From Labrenzia sp. R4_2 (lineage in GTDB: Bacteria; Pseudomonadota; Alphaproteobacteria; Rhizobiales; Stappiaceae): a DNA stretch of 64,000 bases. This document shows positions 54,240-61,477 of this stretch, piece by piece. The notes beneath the pieces are model-generated. The model was given only the letters and a program-made list of their open reading frames with translations, did not search any database and was not told the origin of the DNA. The first letter of the stretch is position 1. Every line of letters starts with the position of its first letter. The stretch lies in the NCBI RefSeq assembly GCF_017743865.1, contig NZ_JAGHRJ010000001.1:186001-250000 (forward strand). The letters are read 5' to 3'. The position numbers and the translations under genes were made by a program.

Positions 54240-56450
54240 TCAGGCAGCGTCTTTGACGACGACGTCGCCTTTGGGCGGGAACCGGCCATAGAAGGTTTCG
54301 TTGTTTTTGGCCATTTCACGCAGCAGCTTGTTTGGCTTGAAGCGTGGTCCCCACTTGCGCGTGAACTTCTTGCAAAGTTCGACAAATGCGGTCGTGCCCA
54401 TCATGTCGATGTAACTGAGTGTGCCGCCCGTGTAAGGGGCAAACCCAAAGCCGAGGATCGAGCCGACATCGGCCTCGCGCACGTCGGTGAGGCAATTTTC
54501 CTCAAAGATCCGGGCCGTTTCCAGGGCCTGCATGACAAGCAGACGCTGCTTGAGTTCTTCGATGTTGAAGCTGTCGGCTGATTTCGGTTGGCCAACGACG
54601 TCCGGAATACCCGGCCACAGGCTCTTGTCCTTGCCGTTGTAGTCATAGAACCCCTTGCCGTTCTTGCGGCCAAAGCGTTCCCGTTTGACGACCATCTCTT
54701 CCAGGATGTTGTCGAGCGGGCCTTCAACGTATTTGACGCCGAGATCCTTGCGGGTTGCCGAGACGATCTTCCAGGCAAGGTCCAGTGCCACTTCGTCGCC
54801 GAGAGACAGCGGACCGACCGGCATGCCGGCCATCTTGCCCGCGTTTTCGATCATTGGCGCCGGAATGCCGTCCGCCAGCATCATTAAGCCTTCCCGGATA
54901 TAGGTCATGACAACGCGCGATGTGTAGAAACCGCGGCTGTCGTTGACGACGATCGGGGTCTTCTTGATGGCCTTGATATAGTCGAGCGCCATGGCAAGAG
55001 CCCGGTCGGACGTCCGTTTGCCCATGATCACCTCGACAAGCATCATCTTGTCGACAGGCGAGAAGAAGTGGATACCGATAAAGTTCTTAGGACGCTTGGA
55101 GGCTTGCGCCAAAGACGTGATCGGCAGTGTCGAGGTGTTGGACGCATAGATCGCCCGTGACTTCATCACCGCTTCGGCTTTTTCGGTCACTGTCTTCTTG
55201 ATCTCGCGATCTTCAAAGACGGCCTCAATCACGAGATCACAATCGGCGAGTTCCTCGTAGTCCGCGGTCGCCAGAATGCGGGACAGGATCTTGGCCTTTT
55301 TGTCTTCCGTGGACCGGCCGCGCTTGACCGCCTTGGTCAGCAAGTCTTCGGTGTGGGCCTTGCCCTTGTCGGCAGCTTCCTGGTCGCGGTCAATCAGAAC
55401 CACATTGATACCGGCTTGCGCAGTGACATAGGCAATGCCGGCTCCCATAAAGCCCGCGCCGAGGATGCCAACTTTTTTGATGTTATTGGGGCGTTGGTCG
55501 ATGGGGCGGCGTGCGCCTTTGTTCAACTCCTGCATGGAGACGAACAAGGAGCGGATCATGTTTGCGGCTTCAGGGGTCTGGAGGACCTTCGCGAAGTAGC
55601 GGCTTTCAACCTGAAGGGCGAGATCCATCGGCAGCTGCAGGCCTTCGACGACCGCATGCAGCAGATAACGAGCGCCCGGGTAGTTGTCGAAGGTTTCGCG
55701 GCGGTAGATCGCGTTGGCCGCTGGCCAGAACTGGAAGCCCGCCGGGGAATAAACCTTGCCGTTCGGCAGCTTGAAGCCTTTCTTGTCCCACGGCTTGACC
55801 GGATCAACGCCGGCTTTCAGCATTTTCTTGGCCGCGGCAACCAGCTTCTTGGACGGCGCTACCTCGTCTACCAGCTTCAGCTGCTTTGCCTGTGGTGCGC
55901 GCAGCGTCTTGCCCTGCAAGAGGAACTGCATGCCCTGCTGGCCATCGGCCATGCGCATCACGCGCTGAGTGCCACCAGCACCCGGGAACAGGCCAACTTT
56001 CACTTCCGGCAGACCCATTTTCAGGTCTTCGTCGACAACCCGCGCATGACAAGCGAGCGCCAACTCTGTGCCACCGCCCATGGACGTGCTGTTTACAGCT
56101 GCCACAAACGGCTTGCCGCAGGTTTCCAGCTTCCGGTAAACGAGGGTCAGTTTGCGGGAACCTTCAAACAGCGCCTTGGCGGCAGCTTCTGGATCTTTCG
56201 CGCGCTGCACATGGAAGTCTTTCAAGAGACCTTCCAGCATGGTCAGATCTGCACCGCCGGAAAAGGCGTTCTTTCCGGATGTGATGACCGCGCCCTTGAT
56301 GGCGTCATCGCCAACAACCTGATCAACGACTGCATCGAGTTCTTCCATGACGCTGAGATCGATGACGTTCATCGATTTCTCCGGCATGTCCCACGTGATC
56401 AGGGCAATACCGTCTTCGTCGGTTTCGATCGTGAAGTTATTGTAAGTCAT
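54240..56450 (-). CDS. fadJ: Fatty-acid oxidation multifunctional enzyme (enoyl-CoA hydratase / 3-hydroxyacyl-CoA dehydrogenase)
   Basis: 736 residues: N-terminal crotonase domain (1-190, KNAFSGGADLTMLEG and GTELALACHARVV), NAD-binding domain with VGILGAGFMGAGIAYVTAQA, IYASNTSTLPIT and IGIHFFSPVDKMMLVEVI, then C-terminal dimerisation domains. Catalyses hydration and oxidation steps of beta-oxidation. Downstream partner of the thiolase, 21 nt after it. FadB/FadJ distinction is by family resemblance only. Confidence 0.95.
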   Translation of the reverse strand: MTYNNFTIETDEDGIALITWDMPEKSMNVIDLSVMEELDAVVDQVVGDDAIKGAVITSGKNAFSGGADLTMLEGLLKDFHVQRAKDPEAAAKALFEGSRKLTLVYRKLETCGKPFVAAVNSTSMGGGTELALACHARVVDEDLKMGLPEVKVGLFPGAGGTQRVMRMADGQQGMQFLLQGKTLRAPQAKQLKLVDEVAPSKKLVAAAKKMLKAGVDPVKPWDKKGFKLPNGKVYSPAGFQFWPAANAIYRRETFDNYPGARYLLHAVVEGLQLPMDLALQVESRYFAKVLQTPEAANMIRSLFVSMQELNKGARRPIDQRPNNIKKVGILGAGFMGAGIAYVTAQAGINVVLIDRDQEAADKGKAHTEDLLTKAVKRGRSTEDKKAKILSRILATADYEELADCDLVIEAVFEDREIKKTVTEKAEAVMKSRAIYASNTSTLPITSLAQASKRPKNFIGIHFFSPVDKMMLVEVIMGKRTSDRALAMALDYIKAIKKTPIVVNDSRGFYTSRVVMTYIREGLMMLADGIPAPMIENAGKMAGMPVGPLSLGDEVALDLAWKIVSATRKDLGVKYVEGPLDNILEEMVVKRERFGRKNGKGFYDYNGKDKSLWPGIPDVVGQPKSADSFNIEELKQRLLVMQALETARIFEENCLTDVREADVGSILGFGFAPYTGGTLSYIDMMGTTAFVELCKKFTRKWGPRFKPNKLLREMAKNNETFYGRFPPKGDVVVKDAA

Positions 56451-56471
56451 TATATATCCTCCACTTTATCC

Positions 56472-57683
56472 TTAAACGCGCTCGATGATGGTTGCCGTGC
56501 CCATGCCGGCACCGATGCAGAGTGTGACCAGCGCGGTGTTGAGATCGCGGCGTTCCAGCTCGTCCAGAACGGTTCCGAGGATCATCGCACCGGTCGCGCC
56601 GAGCGGGTGGCCAAGTGCGATGGCACCGCCGTTGACGTTGACCGTTTCCGGATCAAGATCGAACGCTTGTTGGTAGCGCAGCACGACGGACGCAAAGGCT
56701 TCGTTGATCTCGATGAGATCAATGTCCTTCATCTCCATCTTGGCGTTCTTCAAAAGCTTCTCGGTCACGTCCACCGGGCCGGTCAGCATCAGCGCTGGTT
56801 CGGAGCCGATGTTTGCGAAGGCTTTGATGCGCGCGCGCGGTTTCATGCCGATGGAGCGGCCGGCTGTCGAAGAGCCGATAAGCACTGCCGCAGCGCCATC
56901 AACGATCCCGGAGGAGTTGCCAGCGTGGTGAACGTGCTTGACGTTTTCCACTTCCGGATGGGCCTGAATGCCAACCGCGTTGAAACCGCCCATGGCACCC
57001 ATCATTTCAAACGACGGATTGAGCGAGGCGAGGGACTGCATGTCCGTCTCCGGACGCATGTGCTCGTCCTTGGCCAAGATCGTGATGCCGTTGATGTCCT
57101 TAACCGGAACAACAGACTTGTCGAACTTGCCGTCTTCCCAGGACTTGCCCGCACGCTTCTGGCTTTCCACGGCATAGGCATCGCAATCATCACGGCTAAA
57201 GCCGTATTTGGTTGCGATCAGGTCAGCGGAAACGCCCTGTGGCATGAAGTAGGAGGGAATGGCAACCTGCGGCTCGATTGGCCAGGCACCACCTGATGCG
57301 CCAAGGCCGACCCGGCTCATGCTTTCAACACCACCGGCGATGACAAGCTTGTGCTGGCCGGACATGACCTGAGCGGAGGCCATGTTGACTGCATCAAGGC
57401 CTGATGCACAGAACCGGTTGATCTGCATGCCTGGAACCGATGTGTCATAATCCGCTGCGAACACGGCTGCACGGGCGATGTCACCGCCGGCTTCACCGAC
57501 CGGATCGACGCAGCCGAGAACCAGGTCATCAACCTTTTTCGTGTCGATACCGTTGCGATCGCGGATCGCTTCCAGCGCGGTGGCCGCCAAGCGGACGGCT
57601 GGCACTTCGTGCAGGGCACCGTCCTTTTTGCCACGGCCGCGCGGGGTGCGCACGTGGTCGTAAATATAGGCTTCAGGCATCAA
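56472..57683 (-). CDS. Acetyl-CoA C-acyltransferase (thiolase)
   Basis: 403 residues. Active-site Cys in [40 protein letters not shown] with the His, and [15 protein letters not shown] with the second Cys. Performs the thiolytic step of beta-oxidation together with the FadJ-type enzyme next to it. FadA-like. Confidence 0.95.
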   Translation of the reverse strand: MMPEAYIYDHVRTPRGRGKKDGALHEVPAVRLAATALEAIRDRNGIDTKKVDDLVLGCVDPVGEAGGDIARAAVFAADYDTSVPGMQINRFCASGLDAVNMASAQVMSGQHKLVIAGGVESMSRVGLGASGGAWPIEPQVAIPSYFMPQGVSADLIATKYGFSRDDCDAYAVESQKRAGKSWEDGKFDKSVVPVKDINGITILAKDEHMRPETDMQSLASLNPSFEMMGAMGGFNAVGIQAHPEVENVKHVHHAGNSSGIVDGAAAVLIGSSTAGRSIGMKPRARIKAFANIGSEPALMLTGPVDVTEKLLKNAKMEMKDIDLIEINEAFASVVLRYQQAFDLDPETVNVNGGAIALGHPLGATGAMILGTVLDELERRDLNTALVTLCIGAGMGTATIIERV

Positions 57684-57707
57684 ATCCTCCTCTAGATCAG
57701 GCGGGCC

Positions 57708-58346
57708 TCACGCGGCGCTTGGCAAAGGGTGGCCGGGCATGAGGTCGTAAGGATGTTTCCAGCCGGGTTGGGACTTTATGCGGTCCAGCCAGGCGGTCAC
57801 GTTTTGGTATTCGTTGAGGTCAATGCCGAGTTCGCCCTCGTAAAACAGATAGCTGCAGAGGGAAAAATCGGCGGTCGTCAGTTTGGAGCCGATAGCGAAA
57901 TCGTTTTTCGCCAGGTGCTTGTCCAGAATGGCCAGCGCGCTTTTTGCCCGCCCATCCAGGAACTTCACAACATCGGTTTCACCGGTCTTGATAAGCGTGC
58001 GCATGAACCGCAGCGGGCCGATCATGCCGGACACTTTCTGATTGTCGAAAATGGTCCAGCGCAGGATTTCGCGGCGTTCTTCGTCAGTCTCCCAGCCGAA
58101 TTTGCCGAAGTTCTCAACGAGATAGTCCATGATGACTGCAGACTGGGTCAGTGTCTCATCGCCATGAACAAGTACCGGGACTTCGCCCATTTCATTCAGT
58201 GACGAGCGGAACTCTTCGCTGCGCGTTTCGCCGTTGAAGAAATCGACCCAGGACGCTTCCCAGTCGGCGCCGCACAGCTCCAGCATGAGCGCGACTTTGT
58301 AGGAATGCCCGGACTGGGCCATGCAATGAAGAACGAATTCAGCCAT
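57708..58346 (-). CDS. Glutathione S-transferase
   Basis: 212 residues: N-terminal thioredoxin fold (SGHSYKVALMLELCGADWEA; NEMGEVPVLVHGDETLTQSA with the cis-Pro loop) and a helical C-terminal domain. Located inside the fatty-acid operon between acyl-CoA dehydrogenase and thiolase, perhaps for detoxifying enal by-products (inference). Confidence 0.88.
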   Translation of the reverse strand: MAEFVLHCMAQSGHSYKVALMLELCGADWEASWVDFFNGETRSEEFRSSLNEMGEVPVLVHGDETLTQSAVIMDYLVENFGKFGWETDEERREILRWTIFDNQKVSGMIGPLRFMRTLIKTGETDVVKFLDGRAKSALAILDKHLAKNDFAIGSKLTTADFSLCSYLFYEGELGIDLNEYQNVTAWLDRIKSQPGWKHPYDLMPGHPLPSAA

Positions 58347-58451
58347 ATCGATGCTATCTCCCTGACAAATATGCTTATGGCGGGACTATACCGCCCCAAA
58401 CTGATTTTGCGCGGGTGAATGATCGGCCCGGCGATCACCGGGCCGTTCGGC

Positions 58452-60248
58452 TTAAAATGCCTCGGCGGTGACCGACATCATGGTGTCAGAACCTGTTGAA
58501 ATCCGGGCAAGGTGCGCCGCGGTCTCAGGCATGGTCCGTTCCATGTAGAAGGTGCCGAAGGCCAACTTGTCGGAGAGCCACTGCTCCTTGCCGTTGGCAC
58601 CGTTCTTCAACGTTTCTTTTGCCGTCTTGGCGATCTTTGCCCACATGTAGCCGAGTGCAACGAGGCCGAAGAGGTGCATGTAGTCAGTTGAGCCAGCCCC
58701 GGCATTGTCCGGGTTCTTCATGGCGTTGTTCATGAACCACATGGTTGCTGCTTGCAGATCATCAACGCCTTTCTTCAGCGGGCCGGTAAATGCGGCCAGG
58801 TCTTCGTTGTCCTTGTTTTCCTTCAAGAACGTGTTGACTTCATTGAAGAAGCTCATGACCGCGCGGCCGCCATTCGCCGGAAGCTTGCGGCCCACGAGAT
58901 CCAGCGCCTGGATGCCGTTTGCGCCCTCATAGATCATGGCGATACGAGCGTCGCGGACGAACTGCTCCATACCCCACTCGCCGATATAGCCGTGGCCACC
59001 ATACATCTGCTGGGCATTGACCGCGTTTTCGAAGCCGACGTCGGTCAGAACACCTTTGAGAACCGGTGTCATGAGGCCCATCATGTCGTCGGAGAACTGC
59101 TTGTCCTTGTCGTCTTCAGAGCGGTGGGACACATCGCCGTGCAGCGCGGTCCAGATGACCAACGCGCGGGCCGCTTCGTTGAAAGCCCGGATGGACATCA
59201 AAGTGCGGCGGACGTCCGGATGAACAATGATCGGGTCGGCGGCCTTGTCCGGGCTTTTCGGTCCGGTGAGTGCGCGGCCCTGAATGCGGTCTTTCGCGTA
59301 TGTCACGGCGTTCTGGTAGGCAACTTCCGACTGCGACAGACCTTGAACGGCCACACCGAGGCGGGCTTCGTTCATCATGACGAACATGGCGCGCAGGCCC
59401 TTGTTTTCTTCGCCAACGAGCCAGCCGGTCGCATCGTCATAGTTCATGACGCAGGTCGCGTTACCGTGGATTCCCATCTTGTGTTCGATGGAGCCGCAAG
59501 ACACGCCGTTGCGCGCACCGCTTGAGCCATCCTCGGCAATTTCGTTCCGCGGAACGACAAACAGCGAGATGCCTTTGTTGCCTTCCGGGGCACCTTCGAT
59601 GCGGGCCAGAACCAGGTGAATGATGTTGTCCGACATTTCGTGTTCACCGGCCGAGATGAAGATCTTGGTGCCGGAAATCTTGTAGGAACCGTCGGCTTGC
59701 GGGACGGCTTTGGTGCGGATGAGGCCGAGATCCGTGCCGCAATGAGGCTCGGTAAGGTTCATCGTGCCGGTCCATTTGCCGGCGATCATGTTCGGCAGAT
59801 AAGTCTGCTTCTGCTCATCCGTTCCATGGATGGTCAGCGCAGCAATCGCACCTGCAGTCAGGCCCGGATACATGGAAAAGGCCATGTTGGCGGAGGAGGC
59901 GAACTCGTTAAAGATCGTTGCCAGCGTGTGCGGCAAACCTTGTCCGCCGTAATCCGCATCAGCCGAGAGGGTGCCCCAACCGCCTTCGCAAAAAGCATCA
60001 TAAGCTTCCTTGAAGCCTTTCGGAACGGAGACCGTGCCGTCGTCGTTCCGGGTACAACCTTCCTGATCGCCAGACTGGTTGATTGGCTGGAGGACTTCCT
60101 CAGTAAACTTGGCGCCTTCCTTCAGGATGGCTTCCACGATGTCCAATGGAGCGTCGGAAAAACCCGGCAGGTTGGAATAGCGCTCGTATCCGAACACGTC
60201 TTTCAAAAGGAAAAGGGTATCATCAACCGGTGCGGAGTATGTCGGCAT
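58452..60248 (-). CDS. Acyl-CoA dehydrogenase (long type)
   Basis: 598-residue flavoprotein of the alphaproteobacterial FadE-like type with an extra C-terminal domain. [20 protein letters not shown] is the FAD/substrate loop, and [19 protein letters not shown] carries the catalytic Glu. First gene of acd-GST-thiolase-fadJ. Operator-like repeat 60286-60305 lies 38 nt upstream. Confidence 0.94.
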   Translation of the reverse strand: MPTYSAPVDDTLFLLKDVFGYERYSNLPGFSDAPLDIVEAILKEGAKFTEEVLQPINQSGDQEGCTRNDDGTVSVPKGFKEAYDAFCEGGWGTLSADADYGGQGLPHTLATIFNEFASSANMAFSMYPGLTAGAIAALTIHGTDEQKQTYLPNMIAGKWTGTMNLTEPHCGTDLGLIRTKAVPQADGSYKISGTKIFISAGEHEMSDNIIHLVLARIEGAPEGNKGISLFVVPRNEIAEDGSSGARNGVSCGSIEHKMGIHGNATCVMNYDDATGWLVGEENKGLRAMFVMMNEARLGVAVQGLSQSEVAYQNAVTYAKDRIQGRALTGPKSPDKAADPIIVHPDVRRTLMSIRAFNEAARALVIWTALHGDVSHRSEDDKDKQFSDDMMGLMTPVLKGVLTDVGFENAVNAQQMYGGHGYIGEWGMEQFVRDARIAMIYEGANGIQALDLVGRKLPANGGRAVMSFFNEVNTFLKENKDNEDLAAFTGPLKKGVDDLQAATMWFMNNAMKNPDNAGAGSTDYMHLFGLVALGYMWAKIAKTAKETLKNGANGKEQWLSDKLAFGTFYMERTMPETAAHLARISTGSDTMMSVTAEAF

Positions 60249-60527
60249 GGAAATCCTCCCAGATTTGCCGTCAGATGTTTTTGCATGACGTTTCCGTAAA
60301 CGTCACCTTGAGCATCTATATACGCGCGAAATTCTAGGGCGACAAGGGGTATCGTAACGGAAGTATAGCCCAAAAAACGAGCTGAAAGGCATCAAAAGTG
60401 AGATTTTTGTGGTGGTGCACGCACTGAACCAGTGCGTGACGCTACGTTTTTCAGCCTGTTAGATAATGGTCGAAAATGCACTTAATGCGATTAAAAATAG
60501 TGTGAGCATACATAAATTGCATGAAAA
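60249..60527. promoter_or_regulatory. Control region of the fatty-acid operon
   Basis: Contains TGACGTTT-CCGT-AAACGTCA (60286-60305), a perfect 8-bp inverted repeat that resembles LiuR-type MerR operators and is partly shared with a site before the MerR gene (61207-61220). Also CACGCACTG-AAC-CAGTGCGTG at 60420-60440, a tight hairpin or second operator. No gene here. Confidence 0.65.
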
Positions 60528-60560
60528 AAGCCCAGCATTCCGTTTGAGAATGCCGGGCTT
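60528..60560 (-). terminator. Terminator after the MerR gene
   Basis: 13-bp stem with one G-U pair (AAGCCCGGCATTC / GAATGCTGGGCTT, minus strand) and a 7-nt loop, followed by T6. It begins 31 nt after the MerR stop and separates it from the fatty-acid operon promoter. Confidence 0.9.
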
Positions 60561-60591
60561 GATCTGCCGGTAGGAAGGACGGTTGGCCAAA

Positions 60592-61056
60592 TCAGGCTTC
60601 TTCAGCTTCCTTTTGTTTCAGCATGCCAGAAACGATCTCGACGGTGCGTGAGAGCTCTTCAATGGCTGTTTCGATGTCCTTGCGCTGGTTCTCAAGAACT
60701 GCGATCTGCTCGTTGAAGCGGGAAAGTGCGACCCGCAGCTGCGTGACCTGTCCATCGCGCAGGTCATAAAGGTCCAGCATGTCCCGAATTTCAGAGAGTG
60801 AAAAGCCAACCTGCTTGCCCATAAGGACCAGTTTCAGGCGTGCCCGGTCGCGGCGGTTGTAAACCCGGTTCATGCCATCGCGCTTCGGATTGATCAGGCC
60901 TTTGTCTTCATAAAAGCGCAGTGTCCGCAGCGTGCAGCCAAATTCCTTCGCCAGATCGCCGATCGTGAATTGCGTCTTCTTGCTACCGTCGTCTGAGGCT
61001 GCAACCACATCGACCAGCTCATCGTTGTTGTTCAAAATCGAAAGCGCTTCGCTCAT
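60592..61056 (-). CDS. MerR-family regulator (LiuR-like)
   Basis: 154 residues: N-terminal MerR HTH after a polar 28-residue tail (FTIGDLAKEFGCTLRTLRFY, GLINPKRDGMNRVYNRRDRA), then a long coiled coil (ALSRFNEQIAVLENQRKDIE). No metal-binding cysteines. Resembles LiuR regulators of acyl-CoA catabolism; upstream of the fatty-acid operon with related operator-like repeats in both promoters. Confidence 0.88.
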   Translation of the reverse strand: MSEALSILNNNDELVDVVAASDDGSKKTQFTIGDLAKEFGCTLRTLRFYEDKGLINPKRDGMNRVYNRRDRARLKLVLMGKQVGFSLSEIRDMLDLYDLRDGQVTQLRVALSRFNEQIAVLENQRKDIETAIEELSRTVEIVSGMLKQKEAEEA

Positions 61057-61477
61057 TTTGCTTGTTCTCTTGATTTGCGCCGCTGCCAGCGGGTTGCCGT
61101 TTCAACTTGAAAAGACCCAGTGCAGACCGCGAGTTCACTCGCTTTAAGGACTGTCGTGCGCGTATTCCGGCGCGGGTTCTTCTTGAATTCTTGTGCACTG
61201 TTTAGCTTACGTTTGCGTCACCGTCTAGTCCGGGCCACCACGTGCTGTCAGATTTGCTGACGGCAAAGCGCTCGATTCGACATTGTTTGTGCATATCCTG
61301 AATGATCGGCCGCCGTTCAGAGCGCGGAATCGCATTTGGCAATGCGAGTTAACTGCCTGTTTACCCTAAGTCGACAAAGTCTTGGAAAATGCTGGCCCGC
61401 TTTCCGGCCTTCGTCGGACACTGTTCTGAAGCCAGCTCCTTTAAGTGGTCTCAAGACCAACAGCCCAGGGTCAGGAT
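61057..61477. other. Divergent spacer between the MerR and PodJ-like genes
   Basis: 421 nt. Holds the MerR operator-like site TTACGTTTGCGTCA (61207-61220) and a small GTCAG-ATTTG-CTGAC repeat at 61247-61261. No coding frame I believe. Should contain both divergent promoters. Confidence 0.5.
61207..61220. promoter_or_regulatory. Putative MerR/LiuR-type operator upstream of the MerR gene
   Basis: TTACGTTTGCGTCA, 4/5 inverted half-sites (TTACG / CGTCA), and 11 of 14 bases the same as TGACGTTTCCGTAA at 60286-60299. Suggests autoregulation. Confidence 0.5.

Noticed and set aside
55353-57296. 647-codon plus-strand open frame
   Set aside because: Lies antisense across the fadJ and thiolase genes, both fully recognisable on the minus strand; high GC makes such shadow frames common.
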